Below are positions 1 through 9,509 of a stretch of 64,000 nucleotides of DNA, piece after piece. Every line of letters starts with the position of its first letter. Position 1 is the stretch's first letter. Position numbers and translations under genes: made by a program. The notes beneath the pieces are model-generated. The model worked only from the letters and a program-made list of their open reading frames with translations, had not been told where the DNA came from and searched no databases. The stretch comes from Chitinophaga niastensis. Its GTDB lineage: Bacteria; Bacteroidota; Bacteroidia; Chitinophagales; Chitinophagaceae. The stretch lies in NCBI RefSeq assembly GCF_003014755.1, contig NZ_PYAW01000002.1, positions 1,488,001-1,552,000 of the forward strand, given 5' to 3'.

Positions 1-532
1 GCGTCAGATTTTCTTTCCAGCGATCGTGTAATAGCTCACGCAATTGATGGACCCATGCCGGTATTACACGGGTTTTGCCGGTAACCTCCGCACTGAATGC
101 CTGCAGGAGTAATTGCTGGATGGCCACAACACTGCTGCTGTCACCTATCTTACTTTCGTTTCTGATCCTGAGCATGGCCAGTTTGAGATCAGGATGACCA
201 GCAGATGCCTGGTTAAAATCCAGCTCATATTGTTTTAAAAAAGTATCTCCTATCTCCACATTAATATTGAGGGAAGGAAGTTGTGTGTTCCTGTTACGGT
301 GTATTTCCCCGCTGTTATAGAGTAGCACATCGCCGGGTTGCACACTGTATTCCTTGTGTGTCCGCTGTTCCAGGTTGCCACCTCTGGCGATAAAGGTGAT
401 ATGATGATTTTCATGACAATGCCAGTCTTCAGAAACCTGCTGTTGGTACTCTGTTTCACTTACCACTACGCCGCCTGCTGAAAAGCTGGAGGTATTGGTA
501 CCAAGATATATGGCTGTTTCAAGTGTTATCAT
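1..532 (-). CDS. AraC-type transcriptional regulator, partial at window edge
   Basis: The frame is open from an ATG at 530-532 to the left edge, so the C-terminus is missing. The 177 visible residues look like the cupin-type sensing domain of AraC regulators: a histidine-rich strand (WHCHENHH) is followed by QPGDVLLYNSGEIHRN, a typical cupin turn. The DNA-binding HTH pair would lie outside the window. The gene is the first of the minus-strand run and starts 28 bases after the stop of the GT61 gene, but its role in glycan control is only inferred. A plain cupin protein is the alternative. Confidence 0.7.
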   Translation of the reverse strand, partial: MITLETAIYLGTNTSSFSAGGVVVSETEYQQQVSEDWHCHENHHITFIARGGNLEQRTHKEYSVQPGDVLLYNSGEIHRNRNTQLPSLNINVEIGDTFLKQYELDFNQASAGHPDLKLAMLRIRNESKIGDSSSVVAIQQLLLQAFSAEVTGKTRVIPAWVHQLRELLHDRWKENLT

Positions 533-560
533 CTGTTACATGACTGTGTGCTCCGGAGCT

Positions 561-1553
561 TTAGTGCTCCATCAGCTGTAAAACCTTATCCAATTGTGTT
601 GTATCAACAGTTATATCAGCAATATACGTATCCCTGGAAGAACCTTGATTAACAAGATAAAAATAATCCTGATCTACTGCTGATGCCAAAGAGAAAAAAC
701 AATTGTTGTGATCATCTCCTTCATTCCGGAGTTCAAGAATCCGGCCATTGGGAGGCATAAAAAGCATGTTGGTTAACCCCGCACCATGTAGGCCTGCCAA
801 TACTTTGGTGCGGGACATAATTTCCAGTTGTTTTTCGAAACTATAGTCCTCAAAAAAGTGGATTTCATAACCCCGCCTGAGCAGCACGGCTTGTACGGCA
901 TCTTCGTTTGTGATCTTTCTTTTGGTAGCTTTCTGCCTGCTGATGTAAACTTTTCTATTAATTTCGTGTTCACTTTTTTGGATGAATTTATCCCGTATAA
1001 GTTGTATCAACGTTTTATTATAGTTCCCGGTAGGAGCAGTATAGCTGGGTACGATCAGTTCCTTTACCCTCACCCTTCTTCGTGGATCATAAAATATCAC
1101 CTCCACCTGGAGCATCCGCAGGCTTTGGGTGATATAAGGTTTGTCTGCATATCTTTTGGGAAGGATGACCGACGTGGTATTTTGCCAATCACCTGCTGTC
1201 AGCAGCCTTGGTAGCGCATCGGTGAGCCAGTGGAAGTACTCTGTACTCCATTCATTTATAACCCATATGGCACGCGGTATGGTATGTGCAGGTTTTAAAA
1301 AAAGTAAACGTCTTTTTAATAAGGACTTGTTGGAAACCTTCGATAAATGAGAATGGTGAAGGTAATAAGTGAAATGCCGCAGACTAAAAAAAGTGTCTTT
1401 GAGTATACTTACATTTTTAAATTTTGAAAGTGTTGTTTTATGTATAGGAGTTGTTAAAACCTTTTCAAATAAATGAAGATCATCTTTGTGCAGGTTAACC
1501 GGTTCCTTTCTTACAGCCAGATGGGCCTCATAAACAGTATTCTCAAATTCCAT
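561..1553 (-). CDS. GT61-family (DUF563) glycosyltransferase
   Basis: The 330-residue protein has the C-terminal signature of GT61/DUF563 enzymes: VYISRQKATKR, then a stretch ending HFFEDYSFEKQLEIMSRTKV, then GLHGAGLTNMLFMPP, the segment thought to form the nucleotide-sugar site. The centre carries HWLTDALPRLL, also typical. No signal peptide or membrane helix is apparent, so it should act on the cytoplasmic face. It sits in a minus-strand series of glycosyltransferases that probably build a cell-surface polysaccharide. Donor and acceptor cannot be told from sequence. Confidence 0.85.
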   Translation of the reverse strand: MEFENTVYEAHLAVRKEPVNLHKDDLHLFEKVLTTPIHKTTLSKFKNVSILKDTFFSLRHFTYYLHHSHLSKVSNKSLLKRRLLFLKPAHTIPRAIWVINEWSTEYFHWLTDALPRLLTAGDWQNTTSVILPKRYADKPYITQSLRMLQVEVIFYDPRRRVRVKELIVPSYTAPTGNYNKTLIQLIRDKFIQKSEHEINRKVYISRQKATKRKITNEDAVQAVLLRRGYEIHFFEDYSFEKQLEIMSRTKVLAGLHGAGLTNMLFMPPNGRILELRNEGDDHNNCFFSLASAVDQDYFYLVNQGSSRDTYIADITVDTTQLDKVLQLMEH

Positions 1554-1690
1554 GGCAGTCTGTTAATTAATATACAAAGGTAGCAATTAATTATAGCGTA
1601 GTGTAACCAGCCCTGAAATTATAAAAGACATGATTATTTCCCTTAATTACCAGGATGGCCATGTCTTTTGTTATCAGGGAGATATCAATA

Positions 1691-2335
1691 TCAGGATAAG
1701 ACTGCTTTACATTTTTTAAAGAAGCCATCTGACAAATTATCCCTTGAATAAAATGCATGATAGATAGCATCGTTATAAGTAGTACCGGGGCCAAAACGGG
1801 TATGTTCCGGATGATACAGGGACCATTTATCTTCTTCAATTTCAGTGGGCCACCAGTATTTAACGTTGCCACCATCTCTGATAACGTGTTCAGTAAGGTT
1901 TTGACCGGCATCCATATCCGGGAACATATTCATATCCGGATAATCAAGTGCTTTTAAATAGGCGGTTGATATGGCAAAAAAGAAAGGAGATACATACAGG
2001 TTTCTGGCATCCCGAAGGTGATTGGCTGTTTGTGCTGCACCCACAATAGTGCGTGTTTCCAGGAGATCTGCCAGCAGCAATTGAAACCATTCTTTTCTCG
2101 TAGGGATACAATCAATATCAAAAAAAATGAGGTAATCCGTATCTTTTACATGCCTGCATATACTATTAAGAAAACCACCATGGCTAAAGCGTTTATCAAA
2201 AATCTGGTTGATGCTTAACCCAAATTTCTGAAATACAGCCCGCTGCTGTTTAGGTACTTCCGGATTAACAAGATGATTGTAAAACGAGAATATCTTAAAC
2301 AAAGATTGTGAGGGTTGTTTTCTTTTAAAAAGCAT
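1691..2335 (-). CDS. Small GT2-like glycosyltransferase
   Basis: This 214-residue protein has a compact GT-A-like core. A DxD-type metal and nucleotide-sugar site is visible as YLIFFDIDCIPTR near residues 68-80, and the C-terminal part has WWPTEIEEDKW and YHAFYSRD, as in short Bacteroidota glycosyltransferases. It is short for GT2 (usually 250-330 residues) because the N-terminal Rossmann strand is abbreviated. It follows the next GT2 gene upstream by 45 bases and is probably co-transcribed with it. The sugar specificity is unknown. Confidence 0.7.
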   Translation of the reverse strand: MLFKRKQPSQSLFKIFSFYNHLVNPEVPKQQRAVFQKFGLSINQIFDKRFSHGGFLNSICRHVKDTDYLIFFDIDCIPTRKEWFQLLLADLLETRTIVGAAQTANHLRDARNLYVSPFFFAISTAYLKALDYPDMNMFPDMDAGQNLTEHVIRDGGNVKYWWPTEIEEDKWSLYHPEHTRFGPGTTYNDAIYHAFYSRDNLSDGFFKKCKAVLS

Positions 2336-2380
2336 ATTACTGTTTTTTAGTTATAAGACATATGTTAGATAACTTACTTT

Positions 2381-3394
2381 TTATGATTGGCGATAGAGGA
2401 ACTTTTTGATCATGAGCCGGGTATAATCAGATTTGGATGAAAAAGGGGAGAGGTAAAAGAAGGTCATGGCTTCGTTAATGACTTCCCTGCTGCTGATCCC
2501 TAATTTGATAGCGATGATCCTGAACGGAGCCAGGAAGAGCAGGCGCCACCTGTTTTTATGTTTATTCCTGTTGTTCAGTTTAACAGCGAGATCATATTCC
2601 CCTAACACTTTCCTGGAATCCATAATACCCTCCATTAGTTTTTCGCGGTGGTGAATGGTCAGTCTTTCTTTAGGAATGAAATGCGTTAAATACATATCTG
2701 CCTGGTAGTGCAGCTTATATCCCCACAATAGCAGCCGTTTGCAGTATTCGAAGTCATCCCCGGTACTTAGTTTTTCTCCGTTCCGTCCATTGAGCAGGGA
2801 AGGATACTTTTCGTCATTGATACTGAGGAACAAGAGCCTTCTTGTAACAAGTCCGGCACCTAATACAAATCCTCTGTGGCTAACATCACCGGATGTTTGA
2901 GCGGGAATCCCCAATGCATATTTATCCTTGTATTCTTCAAACCAGTCGGGGTATTCCGGGGCATCGGTGGCAGGTGCATTTTGTCCGCCGCCGGCACCGA
3001 TGTTGCTGTCGTGCGCCATCATTTCCCAGGCCAGGTACACGTAATTTTTGCCAAGCCAGTTATCATCATCACAAAATACAAGGCATTCATATTTCGCTGC
3101 GATGGCGCCTGTTTTCCGTGCATACATCTGCCCTGGTATTGGTTCTTCTATTACCCTGAAGGTAGCGTTGGAAGGAGAGAAGGAATGCCATATTTCGATA
3201 GCACTGGCAACAGTATTGTCTTTTGAGGCATTGTTCACGAGGAGGATTTCCCAGGAGAAATCTTCGGGAACCAGCTGTTCAGCCAGGTGCCACAAGGTTT
3301 GCGGCAATCTTGCTGCGCTGTTGTAGCAACAGATAATGACGGACACTCCTTTACCGGACCGTTTTTCCTGACTCGTAGTATACTGATCATCCAT
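2381..3394 (-). CDS. GT2-family glycosyltransferase
   Basis: The 337-residue protein begins its GT-A fold with VSVIICCYNSAARLPQTL (about residues 17-34), followed by ILLVNNASKDNT and the acidic site CLVFCDDDNWLG near residue 105. The later GDDFEYCKRLLLWGYKLHY matches the ED/GDD acceptor-base region of GT2 enzymes. Residues 260-337 are basic and less conserved and may dock to the membrane. It is a cytoplasmic transferase of the surface-glycan locus, probably in one transcript with its neighbours. Its sugar is not predictable. Confidence 0.88.
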   Translation of the reverse strand: MDDQYTTSQEKRSGKGVSVIICCYNSAARLPQTLWHLAEQLVPEDFSWEILLVNNASKDNTVASAIEIWHSFSPSNATFRVIEEPIPGQMYARKTGAIAAKYECLVFCDDDNWLGKNYVYLAWEMMAHDSNIGAGGGQNAPATDAPEYPDWFEEYKDKYALGIPAQTSGDVSHRGFVLGAGLVTRRLLFLSINDEKYPSLLNGRNGEKLSTGDDFEYCKRLLLWGYKLHYQADMYLTHFIPKERLTIHHREKLMEGIMDSRKVLGEYDLAVKLNNRNKHKNRWRLLFLAPFRIIAIKLGISSREVINEAMTFFYLSPFSSKSDYTRLMIKKFLYRQS

Positions 3395-3425
3395 TCTTTG
3401 GAGATTTATTCAATATGATTACTCG

Positions 3426-3495
3426 CTATGGTCTATCCGTTACAGTCTGTAGTTATGGTCTTATCCGTTATGGTCTATCTATTATGGCTTATCCG
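3426..3495. repeat. Short imperfect tandem repeat between two GT genes
   Basis: About five degenerate copies of a 14-15 base unit close to TTATGGTCTATCCG follow one another (CTATGGTCTATCCG, TTACAGTCTGTAG, TTATGGTCTTATCCG, TTATGGTCTATCTA, TTATGGCTTATCCG). The array fills most of the 109-base gap between the two glycosyltransferase genes. It is too short to be a CRISPR array and has no spacers. Confidence 0.7.
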
Positions 3496-3503
3496 GTATT
3501 CTT

Positions 3504-4520
3504 TTAATTTAGCTTCAAATATTTTGATATGGTGATAACGCCTGTGGGAACTGGTTTGTTTAAAGCCGTGTAGGCGCCTGTATTTAATCCAATGAAATTG
3601 ATCAGGTCTAACGATTTTACCGGGTTGGTGCTGCACTTCGCTGCCAGTAATTTTTTAAAAGTCTTCCTGAAAAACTTCGCCGGCGGTATTACTTTTCGTT
3701 GCACATTTTCCTGGTATTCCGGAAATACTTCCAGTATACAGGTATAATAACATATGCTGGTGCCGTAGACTAGTTTTTGCAGATATTTGAAATTGGCCCT
3801 GCTGCCCGGAATCATATGTTTCATATGTAAAGCGGGTGCCACGCCGGCGGCATATCCTTCTTTGATACAAAGTAAAACCATTTGGGTGTCTTCCCCGCTG
3901 CCTTGCTGGCTGCCTTTTCTGCCTGCAAGTGTAAAGTGGCCATCCGCTGCATATTTATTGTATTCTTTCAGCATGGCGGTGTAGGTGCAAAGTCCTGTGC
4001 CAAAGGGGTAGCAGGTCTGCCATTCTTTTTCGGCGGCAAAAGCAATCTCCTTTTCATGTCGCTCCTGGAAGGCAATCTGTGCATAGCCGGCTATATCAGC
4101 AGGTATCCCGTCAAGAAAATCTACCCATATATTTCCTGGTCCCCAGGCAGCCACCTGTGGGTATTGCGCATTTAGTTTTTTCAGCTCCTGCAGATAGTTG
4201 GCCGCAGGCTCATTGTCGTAATCAAAGTAAACGCTTTGTTTGCCGCGGGCTTGTTCAATAGCTGCCATGCGTGCATATTTAACTCCCTGCTCTGTTACCA
4301 GTATGGTTTTCATGAAAGGCATCCTGTCAAGGTAATGCTGCACTAATGGCAGGCTGCTTACGGGTATTGTACTGTTATTATCCACCAGTATAACTTCTGC
4401 ACTGATACCGCTCCGGTCGAGCTGGAGAACAGCTTCCAGGCAACGTTTTAATAAACGTTCATCCGGGTTATATGTGCAGATGATGATAGAATAATCAAGT
4501 TCATAATTTACTGATGTCAT
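3504..4520 (-). CDS. GT2-family glycosyltransferase
   Basis: This 338-residue protein starts with YSIIICTYNPDERLLKRCLE (about residues 10-29) and VILVDNNST, a standard GT2 opening. The metal-site region reads SVYFDYDNEPAANY, where the usual DDD/DxD is FDYDN. The downstream GSGEDTQMVLLCIKEGY contains the ED catalytic-base motif. It lies in the minus-strand glycosyltransferase series, 51 bases after the next gene upstream. It probably adds one sugar of the same surface polymer; the donor is unknown. Confidence 0.85.
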   Translation of the reverse strand: MTSVNYELDYSIIICTYNPDERLLKRCLEAVLQLDRSGISAEVILVDNNSTIPVSSLPLVQHYLDRMPFMKTILVTEQGVKYARMAAIEQARGKQSVYFDYDNEPAANYLQELKKLNAQYPQVAAWGPGNIWVDFLDGIPADIAGYAQIAFQERHEKEIAFAAEKEWQTCYPFGTGLCTYTAMLKEYNKYAADGHFTLAGRKGSQQGSGEDTQMVLLCIKEGYAAGVAPALHMKHMIPGSRANFKYLQKLVYGTSICYYTCILEVFPEYQENVQRKVIPPAKFFRKTFKKLLAAKCSTNPVKSLDLINFIGLNTGAYTALNKPVPTGVITISKYLKLN

Positions 4521-4571
4521 CCCAAACTAGTATAAAGTGCTTACTAAAATAATTATTATCACGGATAAAAT

Positions 4572-5513
4572 TCACTTAGCGAAAAAGCTTTTCAGCCATC
4601 TTTTAATGCGTCGCTTGGGTTTGTTATATCTTCTCCATTTTGCCGCAAGGTTAAATTCGCTGTTCAGAAAGTAGTAGTCTGCTGCTTTTTCGGGCAGCAT
4701 AATATGCGGGTGTGTGATTTCGCCAAGTTCAGCCACCGGGAGGTTGGCATTATGTGCATCCGAAAGGATCGTGTGTGTGGCATCTACCCCGAAACCTATA
4801 TTGCTGACCAGGTTTACATTAGGCGTTACACATAGTCCGTTTTCAAAGAAAGTATTAAACTGCAGCTGATAATCCCAGGTATCTATTTTACCTGCTTTCA
4901 CGTTCTTGAAAAATCCCAGCCATTCCAATACAAAAAAGCGGTCATCGCAAATCTTGGGTAATTGTGCTACCACATCTTCCTCAGTATATTTCGACATTGT
5001 AACATCGTATTCTTTCCATACCCTTCTCCAGCTGGCCCATCCCCAGATATTGCTGAGTTGCGAAAAGTAATAGCTGCCTGTACCCCAGGTTTTACCATGT
5101 TGCAGATTGTTGCCGGTGATGTTACGGATACGGGTGTCGTGCCTGTATTTATTCAGCATGGTATCACAAAAATAAAAGAAGCTGTTGTTGGGTACACAGT
5201 CATCTTCCAGTATAATGCCTTCTTCTTCCTGTTCAAAAAACCAGCTGATAGCGCCTGATACGGCTAATTTGCATCCTTTATTTTCTTCCCTGAAAAGTGT
5301 TTTAACGGTGCATTCCCAGTCGATGCCGGCAACAGCGGCTCTGGCTTCTTCACAGCGCCGGGCATCGGTTGCATGGCCTTTACGGGGACCGTCTGCAGCA
5401 ATATACAGGCGGGCGGGTTTTACAGCTTTTATTTTTTCAAAAACCTGCCTGGTCACATCCGGTCTGTTGAAAATGATGAATAGAATAGGAGATTGTACGT
5501 TATAATTTGTCAT
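4572..5513 (-). CDS. GNT-I-like / HlpA-like glycosyltransferase
   Basis: The 313-residue protein has the layout of bacterial transferases related to eukaryotic GNT-I, often annotated as hemolytic protein HlpA-like: SPILFIIFNRPDVTRQVFEKI at the start, LYIAADGPR, REENKGCKLAVSGAISWFF, then the EDD metal site in GIILEDDCVPN near residues 99-109. SNIWGWASWRRVWKEYD is a conserved tryptophan-rich block of the family. It heads the minus-strand glycosyltransferase run, facing the divergent GT2 gene. HlpA is a historical label; transfer of a sugar is the expected role. Confidence 0.8.
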   Translation of the reverse strand: MTNYNVQSPILFIIFNRPDVTRQVFEKIKAVKPARLYIAADGPRKGHATDARRCEEARAAVAGIDWECTVKTLFREENKGCKLAVSGAISWFFEQEEEGIILEDDCVPNNSFFYFCDTMLNKYRHDTRIRNITGNNLQHGKTWGTGSYYFSQLSNIWGWASWRRVWKEYDVTMSKYTEEDVVAQLPKICDDRFFVLEWLGFFKNVKAGKIDTWDYQLQFNTFFENGLCVTPNVNLVSNIGFGVDATHTILSDAHNANLPVAELGEITHPHIMLPEKAADYYFLNSEFNLAAKWRRYNKPKRRIKRWLKSFFAK

Positions 5514-5632
5514 CTTGCGTAATTCAGTTGGATAAAGTAGTTCACTCGGTAATTATAATGCAATAATAACTTCCATGTACTATTTTAGACATTTGTTTGT
5601 TAATTTTAACATGCAATTTAATATATAATCGA

Positions 5633-6388
5633 ATGAATGAACGATCAGGTGATGTATTAATTAGTATAATCATCGCAACCTATGATGCAGGTCAACACCT
5701 TAGAGAATGTTTGCAATCCATCACATCACAAGCAGTAAAAGCACTTGAGATTATTGTAGTGGACGGCGGTAGTAAAGATGAAACCATTTCTATTTTAAAA
5801 GACGCTACGCTTCCCATGCTTACCTGGACCAGTGAACCGGATAAGGGTATCTACGATGCACTGAATAAAGGAATCGGGATGGCACGTGGAAAATGGATAT
5901 ATTTTTTAGGTGCTGATGACCGTTTGCTGCCTGGTTTCAGTGAACTCGCGGCACACCTTAAAGACGACCACACAGTTTATTATGGCAACAGCAAAGCTTA
6001 TTATGGCGATGCCCCCGGAACCCTGGAACTGTTACAAGGCAGTTTCAGCAATTATAGACTGGCCAAACATTGTATGAACCATCAGTCTATTCTTTATCCG
6101 GCAACCGTATTTCAAAAATATACCTATAACCTGCGCTATAAAGTATTGGCTGATTATGCACTCAACATCCTGTTGTGGGGCGATAATAGCTTTAAGAAGA
6201 TACATTATCCGCTTACCGTTGTGCGATATCATATGGGAGGCTTTTCCTCAGCGGTTAAAGACCAGGCATTCCGTGAAGACAAACTACAGCTTATCCGGAA
6301 AGGAATGGGCTGGAGAACGTACATGCGTTTACGATTCAAGCGTCTTAAAGTAAAACTGAAGCTGGGAAAAGAATTCTGGGAGTCATAA
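5633..6388 (+). CDS. GT2-family glycosyltransferase (WcaE-like)
   Basis: The ATG at 5633 starts MNERSGDVLISIIIATYDAG. A TTG at 5597 would add 12 residues before the fold and is less likely. The resulting 251-residue protein is a compact GT2 enzyme: SIIIATYDAGQHLRECLQSI, EIIVVDGGSKDETI, SEPDKGIYDALNKGI, and FLGADDRLLPG with the DD metal site near residue 91. These motifs match WcaE and similar colanic-acid-type transferases. It is the only plus-strand gene of the glycan locus and needs its own promoter in 5514-5632. Confidence 0.88.
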   Translation: MNERSGDVLISIIIATYDAGQHLRECLQSITSQAVKALEIIVVDGGSKDETISILKDATLPMLTWTSEPDKGIYDALNKGIGMARGKWIYFLGADDRLLPGFSELAAHLKDDHTVYYGNSKAYYGDAPGTLELLQGSFSNYRLAKHCMNHQSILYPATVFQKYTYNLRYKVLADYALNILLWGDNSFKKIHYPLTVVRYHMGGFSSAVKDQAFREDKLQLIRKGMGWRTYMRLRFKRLKVKLKLGKEFWES

Positions 6389-6395
6389 CTGATTA

Positions 6396-6451
6396 GCTGT
6401 TGAACAAACGCTAAAAAAACTTTTTTAACAGTCTGTTCAACAGCTTTTTTT
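6396..6451 (+). terminator. Candidate terminator after the WcaE-like gene
   Basis: GCTGTTGAACA (6396-6406) pairs perfectly with TGTTCAACAGC (6434-6444), and seven T follow directly. The right arm lies inside the 3' end of the convergent GT8-like gene. The 27-base loop holds a second A-run/T-run pairing. Confidence 0.6.
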
Positions 6452-7391
6452 CCTGCTTTATTGGATAAGCTTCCTGCTCCTGCTCTATTAGATAAGCTTC
6501 CCGCGTGATAGAATAGCTGCTCGTAAACTGCTGGTAAAAATCATGACGGGCTGCTTTTAATTCTTCATTATATTCCTTGTGAATACCTTCTAGGTCAGGC
6601 CTTTCGGCCATTGTGAAGCGGTCATAATGAACCAATGGCAACTCCATCGTATCTATTTTGAATGAGCTGAAGTGATAAAACTTCAGTGTTTCAGTATCAT
6701 TCACATAATATTTGCCGGCTTGCTCACTTAAATATCTTTCATGGATATTCCATGGAGCCATATTTAGTCCATAATCCTGTAATATTTTTACATTACTGAA
6801 AAATATAGGTACATGATTAATCGGTAGCTGATCCACAAAGATGCCTTTCTCTGGTGCAATATATCCAAGCTTGTAGGTCCATTCCTTCCACCATGCCAGC
6901 ATGGCGGTGCTTTCCTTACTTTTATTAACACCAATAAAGCCGAGATTATATAAGCCATAATTCAGGAAAGTATTTTCCCCGGGCTTTTTGCCATCAATAG
7001 GTATTGGTGTGTACACATGCGGTGTGAGCAGGATGGAAACAGTATTCAGTTCCTCAAACAGGTGATGCAGCGGTGCAAAAACTTTAATATCCGGATCAAG
7101 ATATAATACTTTGTCAATATTCCTTTCGTTCAGCAAATATGCTATTGCGTGTGGCTTTATGCAAGTATTCAGCTCTATAATATTATAACGGAGTGCCAGT
7201 TCTGGCAGTTGTTGTTCTATGGCGCTCACGGGTATTACTTCATCTGCGAGAGATGCATAATCAATTGCTTCCTGTTTTTCATCACAGAGAAAAATATAGA
7301 ATTTTATATCCCGGTGATGCTTTTTTATAGATGCACCCAGTATTTTAGCCTGGGCGAGGTAGTTGTTGGAACAGATGGTAAAGATCACCAT
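6411..7391 (-). CDS. GT8-like glycosyltransferase
   Basis: The 326-residue protein begins FTICSNNYLAQAKILGASI and has VLYLDPDIKVFAPL near residues 94-107, the DxD site of GT8-like retaining transferases. LYNLGFIGVNKS and DQLPINHVPIFF follow in the expected order. The C-terminus carries a small internal duplication (EAYLIEQEQEAYPIKQEKK) that looks like a coiled tail. Its start is 27 bases from the stop of the ABC exporter gene, so the two are probably one operon: an exporter and a transferase. Confidence 0.8.
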   Translation of the reverse strand: MVIFTICSNNYLAQAKILGASIKKHHRDIKFYIFLCDEKQEAIDYASLADEVIPVSAIEQQLPELALRYNIIELNTCIKPHAIAYLLNERNIDKVLYLDPDIKVFAPLHHLFEELNTVSILLTPHVYTPIPIDGKKPGENTFLNYGLYNLGFIGVNKSKESTAMLAWWKEWTYKLGYIAPEKGIFVDQLPINHVPIFFSNVKILQDYGLNMAPWNIHERYLSEQAGKYYVNDTETLKFYHFSSFKIDTMELPLVHYDRFTMAERPDLEGIHKEYNEELKAARHDFYQQFTSSYSITREAYLIEQEQEAYPIKQEKKLLNRLLKKFF

Positions 7392-7418
7392 TCGAGACTA
7401 AGTATTTTATTAGAAAAA

Positions 7419-9242
7419 TCAATTACTGTTAAACGTCTGCATGTCTATTAACCTGGCGTACAATCCTTTTTTCTCGATTAATTCCTGGTGGGTGCCTTGT
7501 TCAATGATCTTTCCTTTTTCCAGGACTATGATCAGATCGGCATTTTGAATAGTACTCAGGCGGTGCGCAATGATGAGGGAGGTACGATTCTTCATCAGGT
7601 TGTTAAGGGCGTCCTGTACCAGTTTTTCAGATTCCGTATCCAGTGCGGAAGTGGCTTCATCCAACAGCATGATAGGGGGGTTGCTTAAAACAGCCCGGGC
7701 TATACAAATACGCTGGCGCTGTCCACCGGAAAGCTTCACCCCCTTGTCTCCTATATTAGTCTGGTACTGATTTTCCGTTGCCATGATAAAGTCATGCGCA
7801 TTGGCAATCCTGGCGGCGGCAGTTACTTCTTCTATAGTGGCGTTCGGCTTACTGAAAGCGATATTATTAAAGATCGTATCGTTAAAAAGAATAGATTCCT
7901 GGTTTACAATACCCATCAGGGCGCGTAAAGACTCTATGGTAACGGATTGTATGCTCTTTCCGTCTATCAGTATGTCGCCGGACTTAGGCTGCATAAAACG
8001 GGGGATGAGGTCCATCATAGTAGATTTACCGCCTCCGGAAGGCCCTACCATCGCTACGGATTTTCCTTTGGGGATGGTAAAGTTGATGTTATGCAATACG
8101 GTTCTGTCGTTATAGGCAAAAGAAACATTTTCAAAAGTAATAGCTTCTTTAAAACTATCTACCGGTTTAGCATCCGGAGCATCCACGATAGCCGGCCTTT
8201 CATCTATAAGGGCCAGTACGCGCTGTCCTGCAGAAACACCTGAGTGGATACTGCTGAAAGAGGAGGTAAGGGCTTTAGCTGGTCGCATGATCTGTGAAAA
8301 CAGGGCGATGTAGGCAATAAACTCTGCCGCACTCATATCGCCTTGTTTGGAAAGCACCAAAGAGCCGCCATACAATACGATGCAGGCTACCATTGCAATG
8401 CCAAGGGTTTCCGATACCGGAGAAGCCAGCTGTTGTCTTCTGGCCATAGCCCTGATAATATTGGAATAACGGAGATTCTCGTCGTTAAACTTGTTTTTGA
8501 TATAATCAGTAGCATTAAATGACTTAATTATCTTGATACCACCCAACGCTTCATCCAGATAGCTGATCATATTGCCGTAAGACTCATGTGATGCTGCTGC
8601 CTGGTGTTTCAGCTGTTTAACAATTTTGGAGATGATAAAAGCAGATACCGGGATCACCAGCATCGTCATCAGCGTGAGTTTGTAAGAAATGATGAACAAC
8701 ATCACCAGGTAAGTGATCAGGGTCAGCGGTTCCTTGAAGATCACCTGTAAGGTGCCGGTTACGGAATATTGCACCACCTGCACATCGGAAGATACTTTGG
8801 AAATGATCTCTCCCTTTCTTTCATTATTAAAAAATCCCAGGTGCATGTCCATTACACTGTTAAATACCGATTTCCGGAGGTTTAACAACGTATGTATGCG
8901 CATATTTTCCATAATACGCTCGGCGAGATAGCGAAACAGGTTACCCAGTACTACGGAGGCGAAAATGGTCAGGCAAACATATTCTAACGTGCGCTGCATG
9001 CCATAGGTGCTGCTCGCCCATTTGGCGTAATAGGTCAAAAGTTTGAATACTTCCAGGGGATTCTCAGGTTTGGTAACAACATTTCCCATACTCTGATCAA
9101 ACAAGGTAGTGAGCAAAGGAGCCAGCAACGCGAGATTAAGGGTGCCAAACGCAATGGCCAGCAACGTGAATATTATATAAGGAATTGCGAATTTCTCAAT
9201 TGGTTTTGCGAAAGATAAAAGTCGGAAATATGTCTTGATCAT
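7419..9242 (-). CDS. MsbA-type ABC exporter (fused permease and ATPase)
   Basis: The 607-residue half-transporter has a six-helix exporter membrane domain (about residues 20-330) and a C-terminal ATPase. Walker A is GPSGGGKST at 400-408, the signature is LSGGQRQRICIARA, Walker B is IMLLDEATSALD, and the H-loop is IIAHRLST. All catalytic motifs are intact. Such proteins flip lipid A or lipid-linked glycans across the inner membrane as homodimers. The glycosyltransferase context favours a lipid or glycan substrate, though a drug exporter cannot be excluded. It is the first gene of an operon with the GT8-like gene. Confidence 0.93.
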   Translation of the reverse strand: MIKTYFRLLSFAKPIEKFAIPYIIFTLLAIAFGTLNLALLAPLLTTLFDQSMGNVVTKPENPLEVFKLLTYYAKWASSTYGMQRTLEYVCLTIFASVVLGNLFRYLAERIMENMRIHTLLNLRKSVFNSVMDMHLGFFNNERKGEIISKVSSDVQVVQYSVTGTLQVIFKEPLTLITYLVMLFIISYKLTLMTMLVIPVSAFIISKIVKQLKHQAAASHESYGNMISYLDEALGGIKIIKSFNATDYIKNKFNDENLRYSNIIRAMARRQQLASPVSETLGIAMVACIVLYGGSLVLSKQGDMSAAEFIAYIALFSQIMRPAKALTSSFSSIHSGVSAGQRVLALIDERPAIVDAPDAKPVDSFKEAITFENVSFAYNDRTVLHNINFTIPKGKSVAMVGPSGGGKSTMMDLIPRFMQPKSGDILIDGKSIQSVTIESLRALMGIVNQESILFNDTIFNNIAFSKPNATIEEVTAAARIANAHDFIMATENQYQTNIGDKGVKLSGGQRQRICIARAVLSNPPIMLLDEATSALDTESEKLVQDALNNLMKNRTSLIIAHRLSTIQNADLIIVLEKGKIIEQGTHQELIEKKGLYARLIDMQTFNSN

Positions 9243-9509
9243 AAATAATGCTGTACGTAAAAAATTAACCAGGGGCGAAATTACTGATAATTTTAGGATT
9301 TGCCTATCTAAAAGACGTTAAAACCTGATTTACAGCGATACATAGTTCAATTATTTTTTCTATCTTAGGATCCCGCTTTTATAATAGCCCGGTAATCCAA
9401 CACTTTTTCCGCTGTGTTTATGTATAGATGAACATCTTTTGAGCATAAAGATTCGCGGAGATTTTAATATATCTTTAGTCCATCATCTTCATAAAATTAA
9501 AAGCAGGAT

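Noticed and set aside
1591..1911. Minus-strand frame overlapping the 3' end of the small GT gene, possible frameshifted extension
   Set aside because: The 214-residue protein already ends where relatives end (FFKKCKAVLS), and the overlapping frame shows no glycosyltransferase motif.
3426..3495. Possible CRISPR-like array
   Set aside because: Units are contiguous, imperfect and only 14-15 bases, with no spacers and no cas genes.
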